This document shows, piece after piece, positions 22,994 through 32,112 of a stretch of 64,000 bases of DNA. Position numbers and translations under genes: made by a program. Source of the DNA: Mycobacterium sp. MFM001. GTDB taxonomy: Bacteria > Actinomycetota > Actinomycetes > Mycobacteriales > Mycobacteriaceae. Positions within the stretch are counted from its first letter, which is position 1. Every line of letters begins with the position of its first letter. A model generated the notes under the pieces. The model was not told the DNA's origin and ran no database searches. It worked only from the letters and a program-made list of their open reading frames with translations. The stretch spans positions 93,504 through 157,503 of the forward strand of contig NZ_BFAB01000012.1 in NCBI RefSeq assembly GCF_003402475.1, given 5' to 3'.

Positions 22994-25765
22994 CTAAGCG
23001 CGTTTTTTGGCCGGCGCCTTGCGGGTGCTCTTCCTCGCCTTTTTGACCGGCCCGCGGGCGCGACGGTCAGCCAGCAGTTCGGCGGCGCGTTCATCGGTGA
23101 TCGACAACACGTCGTCACCCTTGCGCAGGCTGGCGTTGGTTTCCCCGTCGGTGACGTACGGCCCGAATCGGCCGTCCTTGATCACCATTGGCTTGCCCGA
23201 CGCCGGATCGGTGCCGAGCTCGCGCAGCGGCGGCGCCGAAGCAGCTTGCCGGCCACGGCGTTTCGGCTCGGCATAGATTTTCAGCGCTTCGTCGAGGGTG
23301 ATGTCGAAGATCTGGTCCTCGGTCGACAGCGAACGAGAATCCTTGCCGCGCTTGAGGTATGGACCATACCGCCCGTTCTGCGCGGTGATCTCCTCGCCGG
23401 TGTCGGGGTCGACCCCGACCACCCGCGGCAGCGACAACAGCTTCAGCGCATCGTCGAGCGTCACGGTCTGCAGGTCCATGCTGCGCAATAGCGAACCGGT
23501 CCGCGGCTTGGGGCCGGTGGGTTTCTTGCCCTTCTTGGTTCCGGCAGCGGCGTCGCCGTCGTCGGGCGGCTCGGGCAGGACCTCGGTGACATACGGCCCG
23601 TAACGGCCGTCCTTGGCGACGATTTCGTGACCGGTCTCCGGATCGACACCCAGCGACCGGCCCTCCTGCGGCGTGGCGAAAAGCTGTTCGGCCACCTCGA
23701 GCGTGAGCTCGTCGGGAGTCAGCGAGTCGTTGAGGTTGGCCCGCTGCGGTTTCGGCTCGCCGTCGTCGCCGGTAACCATGCGTTCCAGGTAGGGACCGTT
23801 CTTGCCCACCCGGACGTAGATGGGCCGGCCTTCGGCGTCGTCGAACACCTTGATGGAGTTGACTTCTCGGGCGTCGATGCCTTCGAGGTTGACCCCGACC
23901 AGCTTCTTCAGGCCGCCCGAGCGGGCCACCGAGTCTGGGACGCCGTGGTCGCCGCCGAAGTAGAAGTGGTTGAGCCAGGTTGTCCGCTGCTCGTTGCCGG
24001 ACGCGATCGCGTCGAGCTCGTCTTCCATCGCGGCGGTGAAACCGTAGTCGACCAGCCGGCCGAAATGCCGCTCCAGCAAGCCGATTACGGCGAACGCCAC
24101 CCAGGACGGCACCAGCGCGCTGCCCTTCTTGTAGACGTAGCCGCGGTCCTGGATGGTCTTGATGATCGACGAGTACGTCGAGGGCCGGCCGATGCCCAGC
24201 TCCTCGAGCGCCTTGACCAGCGAGGCCTCGGTGTAGCGGGGCGGGGGGTTGGTGGAGTGCCCGTCGGGAGTCAGCTCGGTGGCGTCGACGCGCTGACCCT
24301 CGCGCAGATGCGGCAGCCGTCGCTCGGCGTCGTCGGCCTCGCCGCCGGCCAGCTCGTCGACGGTCTCCACGTAGGCCTTGAGGAACCCCGGGAAGGTCAG
24401 CGTGCGCCCGCTGGCGGAGAACACCACCTGCGCCGCGCCGGAGGCGCCAGCGATCCGCAGGCTCAGGGTCGTGCCGCGGGCATCGGCCATCTGCGAGGCG
24501 ACGGTGCGCTGCCAGATCAGCTCGTAGAGCCGAAAGTCGTCGCCGTCGAGCTCGCGGCGCACCGCGTCGGGAGTGGCGAACGTCTCACCGGCGGGCCGGA
24601 TCGCCTCGTGCGCTTCCTGCGCGTTTTTCACCTTGCGGGTGTACTGGCGCGGCGACGGCGAGACGTACTCCTCGCCGTAGAGCTGGCGGGCCTGGGTGCG
24701 GGCGGCGTTGATCGCCGACTCCGACAGCGTCGTCGAATCGGTCCGCATGTAGGTGATGTAGCCGTTCTCGTAGAGCCGCTGGGCGATGCTCATCGTGCGC
24801 TCAGAGGAGAATCGCAGCTTGCGACCGGCCTCCTGCTGCAGCGTCGATGTCATGAACGGCGGATACGGGCGGCGGGTGTACGGCTTTTCCTCCACCGACG
24901 CCACGCTCAACTGTGCGCCGCGCAGCCCGGTGGCCAGCTCGGTCGCCCGTGCCTCGTCGAGCACCACGACCTCGTCGGGCTTGCGCACGGCGCCCAGCGA
25001 GTCGAAATCCCGGCCGGTGGCCACTCGAAGGCCGTCGACGCTGGTCAGTCGGGCGGTGAAGGTCGGCGGGGAGGCGTTCGGGTCGGAGACGCTGGCGTCC
25101 AGTTCGGCGACGACGTCCCAGTAGGTGGCGCTGCGGAACGCCATCCGGTCGCGTTCGCGCTGCACGATGATGCGCGTGGCCACCGACTGCACCCGGCCCG
25201 CCGAGAGCTTGGGCGCCACCTTCTTCCACAGCACCGGGCTGACTTCGTAGCCGTACAGGCGGTCGAGGATGCGGCGGGTCTCCTGCGCGTCGACCAAGTC
25301 GATGTCCAGGTCACGGGGGTTCTCGGCGGCGGCGCGGATCGCCGGCTCGGTGATCTCGTGGAACACCATCCGCTTGACCGGGATGTTGGGCTTGAGGGTT
25401 TCCAGCAGGTGCCAGGCGATGGCCTCGCCTTCGCGGTCGCCGTCTGTGGCCAGGTAGAGCTCGTCGACGTCCTTGAGCAGGCCTTTGAGCTCGCTGACCG
25501 TGCTCTTCTTGTCCGGGCTGATGATGTAGAGCGGTTCGAAGTCGGCGTCGACGTTGACCCCGAGCCGGGCCCACGGCTCGGATTTGTATTTGGCGGGCAC
25601 GTCGGCGGCATTGCGGGGCAGGTCGCGGATGTGGCCTCGCGAGGACTCGACTACATAGTTAGAGCCCAGGTAGCCGGCTAATTTGCGCGCTTTGGTGGGC
25701 GACTCGACGATGACGAGTCGGCGCGCGCTTCCATTGCCGCGATTACCGCGGTCTTCACCAGCCAA
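22994..25765 (-). CDS. topA: DNA topoisomerase I
   Basis: A 923-residue type IA topoisomerase that relaxes negative supercoils. It has an N-terminal Toprim domain (VIVESPTKARK, then DGDREGEAIAWHL), the active-site tyrosine in GYITYMRTDST near residue 340, and repeated C-terminal topo I domains each with a GRYGPY or GRFGPYV core instead of zinc fingers. A Lys/Arg-rich tail (KKARKSTRKAPAKKRA) gives processivity, as known for mycobacterial TopA. The start appears to be TTG at 25765: an in-frame TAA lies 6 bp upstream and no ATG or GTG precedes the Toprim motif. Confidence 0.96.
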   Translation of the reverse strand: MAGEDRGNRGNGSARRLVIVESPTKARKLAGYLGSNYVVESSRGHIRDLPRNAADVPAKYKSEPWARLGVNVDADFEPLYIISPDKKSTVSELKGLLKDVDELYLATDGDREGEAIAWHLLETLKPNIPVKRMVFHEITEPAIRAAAENPRDLDIDLVDAQETRRILDRLYGYEVSPVLWKKVAPKLSAGRVQSVATRIIVQRERDRMAFRSATYWDVVAELDASVSDPNASPPTFTARLTSVDGLRVATGRDFDSLGAVRKPDEVVVLDEARATELATGLRGAQLSVASVEEKPYTRRPYPPFMTSTLQQEAGRKLRFSSERTMSIAQRLYENGYITYMRTDSTTLSESAINAARTQARQLYGEEYVSPSPRQYTRKVKNAQEAHEAIRPAGETFATPDAVRRELDGDDFRLYELIWQRTVASQMADARGTTLSLRIAGASGAAQVVFSASGRTLTFPGFLKAYVETVDELAGGEADDAERRLPHLREGQRVDATELTPDGHSTNPPPRYTEASLVKALEELGIGRPSTYSSIIKTIQDRGYVYKKGSALVPSWVAFAVIGLLERHFGRLVDYGFTAAMEDELDAIASGNEQRTTWLNHFYFGGDHGVPDSVARSGGLKKLVGVNLEGIDAREVNSIKVFDDAEGRPIYVRVGKNGPYLERMVTGDDGEPKPQRANLNDSLTPDELTLEVAEQLFATPQEGRSLGVDPETGHEIVAKDGRYGPYVTEVLPEPPDDGDAAAGTKKGKKPTGPKPRTGSLLRSMDLQTVTLDDALKLLSLPRVVGVDPDTGEEITAQNGRYGPYLKRGKDSRSLSTEDQIFDITLDEALKIYAEPKRRGRQAASAPPLRELGTDPASGKPMVIKDGRFGPYVTDGETNASLRKGDDVLSITDERAAELLADRRARGPVKKARKSTRKAPAKKRA

Positions 25766-25895
25766 CTGCGCTTACGCTCACTTTCCATTTCCGGCTGCAT
25801 CGGGCGCCGGTGCCCCCCTGTAGACAACTGACAATGTGACACCCGGGACGGGCCGACGCAAACCGACCCCCCGGTTATTACCCTCCCAATGACCG

Positions 25896-26474
25896 CTAAA
25901 CGTGCGGCCAGTTCGCCTTCGCCTCGACGACGTCGGGCGGCTCTCCCACATTTTCTACCAGGCGCGACAGCCGGCGCCGGCCGCTGATCCGCAATGCCGG
26001 CCGGGCACCGCGGGTGCCGATCAGGGTGGGCGCGATCCCGACCCGCATCATCGCCGACGCCAGCGGCGAATGGGTGTCCGGCGCGTGCGGGTCCAGACCC
26101 AGCAGATACCGGTCGGCCTCCGGGGTTCCAGCGGCCAGCGTCCAGGCTCGCAGTTCGCGCGGCCCGGGCAGCCACAGCGGAGGCACGGTCTTGACCGCGC
26201 CCCGGGTCCAGTCGGCGGCGATGGCGCGCAGCCGGGCGTCCACCGCGGTCCGTACCAGCGGAGTGTCCTCGTCGGTGCGAGTGATCTCCGACACCAGGCC
26301 GGCGTACTCGATCATCTCGGCCAGCGCCTCGGCCCGCCACAGCTCGTCCACCACCACCGACAGTCTGGCCCCGCCGCCGACGACCACGATCTGCCCAGCG
26401 GCGGCCAGCACCCCGGTGAGGTCGGTGACCGCGGGCGGCACCGACTCAGCAGAGAAAAAGGAGAGCTGGCTCAC
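25896..26474 (-). CDS. conserved actinobacterial protein (Rv3647c homologue)
   Basis: A 192-residue protein, the same length as Rv3647c. It is soluble, without a signal or membrane helix, and rich in short helices. A glycine-rich IVVVGGGARLSVVVDELW segment near residue 30 is the only striking motif. I do not know its function. The GTG at 26474 has a TACTGT -10-like hexamer 7 bp upstream. It is separated from cspA by a strong terminator and lies 130 bp before topA, with which it could be co-transcribed. Confidence 0.82.
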   Translation of the reverse strand: MSQLSFFSAESVPPAVTDLTGVLAAAGQIVVVGGGARLSVVVDELWRAEALAEMIEYAGLVSEITRTDEDTPLVRTAVDARLRAIAADWTRGAVKTVPPLWLPGPRELRAWTLAAGTPEADRYLLGLDPHAPDTHSPLASAMMRVGIAPTLIGTRGARPALRISGRRRLSRLVENVGEPPDVVEAKANWPHV

Positions 26475-26481
26475 GTCACCG

Positions 26482-26487
26482 ACAGTA
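26482..26487 (-). promoter_or_regulatory. leaderless -10 element for the Rv3647c homologue
   Basis: TACTGT on the minus strand ends 7 nt before the GTG at 26474, the spacing expected when the mRNA begins at the start codon. Confidence 0.4.
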
Positions 26488-26516
26488 GGCCAGACGTCAA
26501 ATAGAGCGGCATAACG

Positions 26517-26560
26517 AAAACCCCCGCATGATCCCGTTGTGCAGGACCGCGCGGGGGTTT
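26517..26560 (-). terminator. intrinsic terminator of cspA
   Basis: AAACCCCCGC at 26518-26527 pairs perfectly with GCGGGGGTTT at 26551-26560. On the minus strand the hairpin is followed by TTTTCG, so it stops cspA transcription just before the next gene. The symmetric A and T tracts mean it could also act on plus-strand transcripts. Confidence 0.75.
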
Positions 26561-26573
26561 CGCCAGAAGTTGC

Positions 26574-26777
26574 TCAGATGGAGCGGACGCCGGTGGCCTG
26601 GGGCCCCTTCGGGCTTTGGCCGACCTCGAACTCCACTCGCTGGTTCTCCTCAAGGGTGCGGAATCCCGATCCCTGGATTTCCGTGTAGTGGACAAACACG
26701 TCGGCCGAACCGTCCTCGGGGGCGATAAAACCAAACCCCTTCTCCGCGTTGAACCACTTCACAGTTCCCTGTGGCAT
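26574..26777 (-). CDS. cspA: cold-shock protein CspA
   Basis: A 67-residue single cold-shock domain that binds single-stranded nucleic acid and acts as an RNA chaperone. RNP1 is KGFGFI and RNP2 is VFVHY, in the usual order after MPQGTVKWFN. The ATG has an AAAGGA ribosome site. About 270 bp separate it from the divergent helicase gene, leaving room for the long structured leader typical of cold-shock genes; no specific leader fold was resolved. Confidence 0.96.
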   Translation of the reverse strand: MPQGTVKWFNAEKGFGFIAPEDGSADVFVHYTEIQGSGFRTLEENQRVEFEVGQSPKGPQATGVRSI

Positions 26778-27048
26778 TTCTCGATCTTTCCTTTACTACT
26801 GGGTGCGGTGCACCGCCTTTCGGTGCCCCGGGCCCGCTGTGACCGCCATACCTCGCGGAGTCGCCGGAACTTCACCCGAGCTAGAACTCGCAGGAACCGC
26901 GGCCGCAACGTTGATCCTGCGAAAGTTTGACACGAACACAGAAGCTGCGACCGTGCATTAGTCAATCATGTTCGTCGCGTCGACGACAGCCTCCGGTGAT
27001 CAATTCAATGAACAATTGCATTAAGAGGCGGATATGGAGGGGTGTCAG

Positions 27049-29358
27049 GTGACGTTCGGCAGCGACTTGCTTGCCGTTGCAGTCGCCGGCGGCGGGCCGG
27101 GTGAGCAGCAGCCGCTGCGTCACGTCGCCGAACTGCCGCCACGCGAGGGCCGGACACGTCCGTGGCCTGCGTGGGCCGACGCTGAGGTGGTTCGTGCGTT
27201 CGCCGAACGCGGCATCGCTGCGCCGTGGTCGCATCAGTTCGACGCGGCCGAACTCGCGCACGCCGGCCGCCACGTGGTGATCAGCACCGGCACGGCATCG
27301 GGCAAATCGCTGGCTTACCAACTTCCGATTCTGGGCGCGCTGGCGACCGATCCGCGGGCACGGGCGCTCTACCTCTCGCCCACCAAAGCCCTGGGCCACG
27401 ACCAGCTGCGCGCCGCCCATGCACTGACCGCGGCGACGCCACGACTGACCGACGTCGCGCCGACGGCTTACGACGGCGACAGTCCCACCGAGGTGCGCCG
27501 ATTCGCGCGGGAACGCTCCCGCTGGCTGTTTTCCAACCCGGACATGATCCACCTGTCGATGCTGCGCAACCATGCCCGCTGGGCCGTGTTCCTGCGCAAC
27601 CTCCGCTATCTCGTTGTCGACGAATGCCATTACTACCGTGGCGTTTTCGGCTCCAATGTGGCGATGGTGCTGCGTCGGCTGTTGCGGTTGTGCGCGCGCT
27701 ATTCCGGGGCGCCGACGGTGATCTTCGCCAGTGCGACGACGGCGTCGCCCGGCGAGACGGCCGCCGAGCTGATCGGTCAGCCGGTAGCCGAGGTCACCGA
27801 GGACGGCTCGCCGCAGGGCGCGCGCACGGTGGCGTTGTGGGAGCCGCCGCTGCGCGACGACCTGACCGGGGAGAACGGCGCTCCGGTGCGGCGCTCCGCC
27901 GGGGCCGAGGCGGCGCGGGTGATGGCCGACCTGATCGCCGAGGGCGCAAGGACTTTGACGTTCGTGCGGTCGCGCCGCGGCGCGGAATTGACGGCGATGG
28001 CTGCCCGCGCACGGCTGGACGACATTGCTCCGGAGCTGAGCGAACAGGTGGCGTCGTATCGCGCGGGCTATCTGCCCGAGGACCGCAGCGCGCTGGAACA
28101 CGCGCTGGCCGACGGGCGATTGCGCGGCCTGGCCACCACCAATGCGCTCGAGTTGGGCATGGACATCGCCGGTCTGGATGCGGTGGTGCTGGCCGGCTTT
28201 CCCGGCACGGTCACCTCGTTCTGGCAGCAGGCAGGCCGGTCGGGGCGACGCGGCCAGGGCGCGCTGATCGTGCTGATCGCCCGCGACGATCCACTCGACA
28301 CCTACCTGGTCCACCACCCGGCGGCGTTGTTGGACAAGCCAATCGAACGGGTGGTGATCGACCCGGCCAACCCGTACCTACTGGGTCCGCAATTGCTGTG
28401 CGCTGCAACCGAATTACCACTTGACGAGGCCGAGGTCCGGGAGTTGGGCGCCGAGCAGGTGGCCGGCTCGCTGGTCGACGACGGGCTGCTACGACGCCGG
28501 TCCGGCAAGTACTACCCGGCTCCGGGCGTGGATCCGCATCCGGCCGTGGACATCCGGGGACCGACGGGTGGGCAGATCGTGATCGTCGAAGCCGAGACGG
28601 GACGGTTGCTGGGGACAGCGGGCGTCGGCCAGGCGCCGGCGTCGGTGCACCCCGGAGCGGTGTACCTGCACCAGGGTGAGAGCTACGTCGTCGACTCGCT
28701 GGACTTCGACGAGGGGATGGCGTTCGTCCATGCCGAGGATCCCGGGTATGCGACGTTCGCGCGGGAACTCACCGACATCGCGGTCACCGGACCCGGGGAA
28801 CGCAAGGTGTTCGGGTCGGTGACGCTGGGGCTCGTCCCGGTCACCGTCACCAGCCGCGTCGTCGGCTATCTGCGCCGGCGCCTGTCCGGAGAGGTGATCG
28901 ACTTCGTCGAGCTGGACATGCCGACCCAAACGCTGGCCACCACCGCGGCCATGTACACGATCACGCCGGAAGCTTTGGAGCGCAACGGGATCGACCCGCC
29001 GCAAATCCCGGGATCGCTGCACGCCGCCGAGCATGCCGCGATCGGGCTGCTGCCGCTGGTGGCCAGTTGCGATCGCGGCGACATCGGCGGGCTGTCCACC
29101 GCGGTGGGCCCGGAGCCCGACGGCCTGCCCAGTGTGTTCGTCTACGACGGCTATCCGGGCGGGGCCGGGTTCGCCGAACGCGGCTTCCGCCAGGCCGGCA
29201 CGTGGCTGGGCGCCACCGCCGCGGCCATCGAGTCGTGCGAGTGCACGTTGGGATGCCCATCGTGCGTACAGTCGCCGAAATGCGGCAGCGGTAACCAACC
29301 GCTGGACAAGGCGGGCGCTGTGCGCGTGTTGCGCCTGGTGCTCGCGGAGCTCGCCTGA
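27049..29358 (+). CDS. MrfA-type superfamily 2 DNA helicase with DUF1998 zinc domain
   Basis: A 769-residue helicase matching Rv3649. The Q-motif region WSHQ is followed by Walker A STGTASGKS (about residue 84), VVDECHYY as motif II, FASATT as motif III and GRSGRRGQGALI as motif VI. A C-terminal DUF1998 region ends in four cysteines (CECTLGCPSC and the later KC). Bacillus MrfA of this family takes part in mitomycin-C lesion repair, so a DNA-repair role is likely. GTG 27049 is preferred over ATG 27034 because GGAGGGG at 27036-27042 is an ideal ribosome site for it. Confidence 0.9.
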   Translation: MTFGSDLLAVAVAGGGPGEQQPLRHVAELPPREGRTRPWPAWADAEVVRAFAERGIAAPWSHQFDAAELAHAGRHVVISTGTASGKSLAYQLPILGALATDPRARALYLSPTKALGHDQLRAAHALTAATPRLTDVAPTAYDGDSPTEVRRFARERSRWLFSNPDMIHLSMLRNHARWAVFLRNLRYLVVDECHYYRGVFGSNVAMVLRRLLRLCARYSGAPTVIFASATTASPGETAAELIGQPVAEVTEDGSPQGARTVALWEPPLRDDLTGENGAPVRRSAGAEAARVMADLIAEGARTLTFVRSRRGAELTAMAARARLDDIAPELSEQVASYRAGYLPEDRSALEHALADGRLRGLATTNALELGMDIAGLDAVVLAGFPGTVTSFWQQAGRSGRRGQGALIVLIARDDPLDTYLVHHPAALLDKPIERVVIDPANPYLLGPQLLCAATELPLDEAEVRELGAEQVAGSLVDDGLLRRRSGKYYPAPGVDPHPAVDIRGPTGGQIVIVEAETGRLLGTAGVGQAPASVHPGAVYLHQGESYVVDSLDFDEGMAFVHAEDPGYATFARELTDIAVTGPGERKVFGSVTLGLVPVTVTSRVVGYLRRRLSGEVIDFVELDMPTQTLATTAAMYTITPEALERNGIDPPQIPGSLHAAEHAAIGLLPLVASCDRGDIGGLSTAVGPEPDGLPSVFVYDGYPGGAGFAERGFRQAGTWLGATAAAIESCECTLGCPSCVQSPKCGSGNQPLDKAGAVRVLRLVLAELA

Positions 29359-29592
29359 CGACCGACCCCTCGACGGTCGACATGGACGGCGCGACAAACG
29401 GCCGGACAACGCGAGCCGTTCTCAATCCCGGTGGGGCGCAGCAGCAAAATACCCGGCGCGAGCCGTCGTGTGCAACTCGCCTGCCAACGTGTCGACATTG
29501 CATACGAATTGACAGAAGTCAAACCTTTCCGGGATTCGACCGGAGGGCAAACGAGCTAATACCTACAGTCGCGATCGGTAAAATACGGGGAC

Positions 29593-30615
29593 ATGGCCCA
29601 CGACTGGCTGCTGGTGGAAACGCTGGGCAACGAACCGGCCGTGGTGGCGCTCGGGCGTCAGCTCAGGAATCTGGTACCCATCACCGCTTTCCTGCGACGC
29701 AATCCCCACCTCGCCGCGATCCGCACGGCGATCGCGGAGTCGGCGCGGACCGGCCAGAGCCTGGTCAGCATCACCCCCAAAAACGACCGGGTGATCCGCA
29801 CCGAGCCGGTGTTGATGTCCGACGGCCGAATGCACGGCGTGCACGTCTGGAGCGGACCGGCCAAGGTCGAACCGCCCGAGCGGCCGATTCCGGGCCCGCT
29901 CAAGTGGGACCTGACCCTGGGCGTGGCCACCGACACCCCGGAGTCGCTGGCCAACAACGGCAAGAATCCCGATGTCGAGGACACCGACGGTCGCGCGTTC
30001 GCAGAAAATTGGCCGGCGCGCGACCTGAAGCCCAACGAAAGCAAGGTGCTGGCGTTGGCCGTCAAACCCGAGCCGGGTCAGACGCTCTGCGCCACCTGGG
30101 ATGCCAGCGATTGGCAAGGCAATCCGATCCGGGTCAGCTTCGTTGCGCGTAATGCCGTGGAACCGGGTCCCGACGGCCGCGACCACCTGGTCGCGCGCGG
30201 GATGAACTGGCGCGCCGAGCCGACCGCGCCGACGGAGCCGACCGATCACCTGGCGCAGCGGATCCTGCACGGGTTGGCGCAGCCGGGAGTTCACCGGGCT
30301 CTGCTCGATCTCAACACCTGGACGCTGCTGAAATGGCTCGACGAACCGTGCCCGTTCTACGACTGGCGTCGCAGCGCGCGCAACGCCCCACGCGTGCATC
30401 CCGACGACGAGCCGCGGTTGGCGGCGATGTCCGCCGAGTTCGTCAACGGCGCCGCCACCGCGGTGCTACGCATGCCCGGCGACGGCGACACCTGGGTTCC
30501 GGTGCACGTGACCGTCAACCGGGTGGAGCTCGAAGAGCAGACGTTCGCCGGACTGGTGTCGGTGCGGCTACCGACCAACGCTGAACTTGCCGAAGCGAGG
30601 CTGCCGAACCCCTAG
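29593..30615 (+). CDS. tandem sensor-domain (PAS/GAF-like) protein (Rv3651 homologue)
   Basis: A 340-residue soluble protein matching Rv3651, whose crystal structure was reported as tandem PAS/GAF-like sensory domains. No output domain (kinase, cyclase or DNA-binding) is visible, so it probably senses a ligand and acts through a partner. The ATG at 29593 follows a TAAAAT at 29579-29584 and a short CGGGGA ribosome-like site. The PE33 gene that precedes it in M. tuberculosis is absent, leaving a 234-bp spacer. Its last bases overlap the convergent tad operon. Confidence 0.85.
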   Translation: MAHDWLLVETLGNEPAVVALGRQLRNLVPITAFLRRNPHLAAIRTAIAESARTGQSLVSITPKNDRVIRTEPVLMSDGRMHGVHVWSGPAKVEPPERPIPGPLKWDLTLGVATDTPESLANNGKNPDVEDTDGRAFAENWPARDLKPNESKVLALAVKPEPGQTLCATWDASDWQGNPIRVSFVARNAVEPGPDGRDHLVARGMNWRAEPTAPTEPTDHLAQRILHGLAQPGVHRALLDLNTWTLLKWLDEPCPFYDWRRSARNAPRVHPDDEPRLAAMSAEFVNGAATAVLRMPGDGDTWVPVHVTVNRVELEEQTFAGLVSVRLPTNAELAEARLPNP

Positions 30616-30923
30616 CCCGCCGGACCCGCCCGGGCGGCGGCCCTCGCGCTGCCCCAGCCGCGCAGCGGGACCGCGACCCTGACGCTGACCACGGCGTCGA
30701 GCCCTCGCACTGTGCAGTCGATGTCGTCGACCCGCATCGCGCGGGCGACCGCCGCTGCCCGACCGCATGCCGTGTCGGCCCCCGCGGGCAGCCGCGCAGC
30801 CGCGGCCAGCGCGGCCAGATCGGCGGCCGCCTGGGCGCGGTGGCGAGCCACCACGGCCGAACCCAGATACGCGCCGCCGACGGTGACGGCCAACAGCGCC
30901 GCGACCATCGCGGCGGCAGCCAC
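30612..30923 (-). CDS. TadE-like minor pseudopilin (Rv3654c homologue)
   Basis: About 103 residues: an N-terminal hydrophobic helix following RGSATV, then an AAADLAALAAAARLPAGADTACGRAAAVARA segment (helicase/secretion-neighbourhood TadE type) and a short beta-rich end. It is the last gene of the Tad operon. No ATG lies upstream of the RGSATV motif in this frame before the previous gene; GTG 30923 (the V of ATV) is the first usable start, so the N terminus is uncertain. In M. tuberculosis the equivalent protein has been reported as secreted into macrophages. Confidence 0.7.
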   Translation of the reverse strand: MAAAAMVAALLAVTVGGAYLGSAVVARHRAQAAADLAALAAAARLPAGADTACGRAAAVARAMRVDDIDCTVRGLDAVVSVRVAVPLRGWGSARAAARAGPAG

Positions 30924-30939
30924 GGTCGCCGACCCGCGG

Positions 30940-31260
30940 TCACTGCGGCTCTGCCGCCGAGACGGCGGTGCCGGCGATCGCCAGCGCCGGCAGCAGACGG
31001 GAGCGGGCAGTGACTGTCGCGACCATGAACTCGCCGTCGCGGCGCACCTGCACCACTGCCCCGCCGGGCGCGACGCCGCGCGCCGCCGCGATCGCCGAGC
31101 GTTCGTCACCACGCGCCGCGAGCCGGGCGGCCTCGCGGGCTGCGTCCACACATCGCACCTGCATCGACACCGCGGTGACGCCCGCCAGACACAGCACCAG
31201 CACCGCAACGAGCGCGGCGATGCCAAGCGCCGCCTCGACGGTGCTCGCGCCGGCGTCATC
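30940..31260 (-). CDS. TadE-like minor pseudopilin (Rv3655c homologue), start uncertain
   Basis: About 107 codons beginning near the TadE motif GASTVEAAL. A long hydrophobic helix (GIAALVAVLVLCLAGVTAV) and then VRCVDAAREAARLAARGD follow, the typical TadE layout of a prepilin-like helix and short globular domain. No ATG, GTG or TTG lies in this frame between the pilin stop and the motif; an ATG at 31259 is in the wrong frame by one base. Either translation starts at a non-standard codon, or internally at a GTG inside the helix, or the sequence carries a one-base error. The left end is firm (TGA 30940-30942). Confidence 0.65.
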   Translation of the reverse strand, partial: DDAGASTVEAALGIAALVAVLVLCLAGVTAVSMQVRCVDAAREAARLAARGDERSAIAAARGVAPGGAVVQVRRDGEFMVATVTARSRLLPALAIAGTAVSAAEPQ

Positions 31261-31262
31261 GC

Positions 31263-31469
31263 CTAGGCCTTGGTGTTGAGCGCGCGGCCGATGATGTTGG
31301 TCAACGCGCTGACGATCGAATCGCCGGTGACGACCGTGTACAGGATCGCGCCGAACGCCGCCGCGGCCACAGTGCCGATAGCGTATTCGACGGTAGACAT
31401 GCCCGACTCGTCGAGCGCCAGCAGCGTCGCACGCACTTTCATCGCCTGAAACATGTTGGCTAGCTTCAT
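31263..31469 (-). CDS. Flp-family type IVb pilin (Rv3656c homologue)
   Basis: A 68-residue pilin precursor with a charged leader, then the prepilin peptidase site G-MSTVEYAIG (cleavage after Gly, Glu at +5, adjacent Tyr), and a hydrophobic assembly helix. It is the major subunit of Tad/Flp pili. No prepilin peptidase gene is in this locus, so TadV activity must come from elsewhere. It lies 15 bp after tadC. Confidence 0.92.
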   Translation of the reverse strand: MKLANMFQAMKVRATLLALDESGMSTVEYAIGTVAAAAFGAILYTVVTGDSIVSALTNIIGRALNTKA

Positions 31470-31484
31470 CTTTCCCCTCTCTCA

Positions 31485-32063
31485 TCACCACAGCCCCGAC
31501 TGCAGCACCTGACCGGCCAGCCCGGCGACCACCGGCACGATGCCCAGACAGACGAACGCCGGCAGGAAGCACAGCCCGAGCGGGCCGGCGATCAGCACCC
31601 CGGCACGCTCGGCGGCCGCGGACGCGGCGTGGGTGGCGTCCTGGCGGCACTGGCCGGCCAACTCGGCGACGCCGTCGGCCAGCGCGGCGCCTGAGGATGC
31701 GGAGCGTCGCGCCAGCCGCAGCAACGCCTCGGTCTGCGGGTCGACGTCCGGCGGCGCCGCCCAGGCCGTCGCCGGGTCGGCACCCAGGGCCAGCAGGTCG
31801 GCCGCTCGACGCAATATCCCCGCCAACAGCGGTGGTGCAGATGGCGCGGTGGCGGCCGCGGCTGTCGACACCGCCATGCCCCCGGCCAGACAGGCCGCGA
31901 ACACGTCGAGGCTCGACGCCGCCGCCAGCGGATCCTGGTCGCGCACGGGCCGCCTTCGGGGCCGCGCCGCATAGCGCATCGTCCCGGCACGCCTGCGTAC
32001 GGTCGACGGCCCGGCGCCAGTGAGCAGCGCCGCGGCCAGCAGCACAGCCGCGGCCGTGCTCAT
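31485..32063 (-). CDS. TadC-like type II secretion F-domain protein (Rv3657c homologue)
   Basis: A 192-residue inner-membrane platform protein with an N-terminal hydrophobic segment, a cytoplasmic T2SSF helical domain (LAAASSLDVFAACLAGGMAV) and two C-terminal membrane helices ending LAGQVLQSGLW. It is shorter than proteobacterial TadC but matches the mycobacterial form in length. It works with TadB as the membrane base on which TadA drives Flp pilin assembly. Confidence 0.88.
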   Translation of the reverse strand: MSTAAAVLLAAALLTGAGPSTVRRRAGTMRYAARPRRRPVRDQDPLAAASSLDVFAACLAGGMAVSTAAAATAPSAPPLLAGILRRAADLLALGADPATAWAAPPDVDPQTEALLRLARRSASSGAALADGVAELAGQCRQDATHAASAAAERAGVLIAGPLGLCFLPAFVCLGIVPVVAGLAGQVLQSGLW

Positions 32064-32112
32064 GTGCGTCGCTCCTCGATGCCAGCTGCGCCAGCATCAT
32101 CGTCGTCGCCGC

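Noticed and set aside
23627..25681. 684-codon open frame on the plus strand
   Set aside because: It is entirely antisense to topA and arises from high GC; its translation is His/Val/Arg-rich without recognisable domains.
26933..27033. TTGACA-type promoter at 26927 for the helicase gene
   Set aside because: No -10 hexamer lies at a suitable distance, so it was not annotated.
30612..31259. 215-codon single gene spanning both TadE regions
   Set aside because: Its first half is out of frame with the conserved TadE motif; only the last 103 codons are the real second gene.
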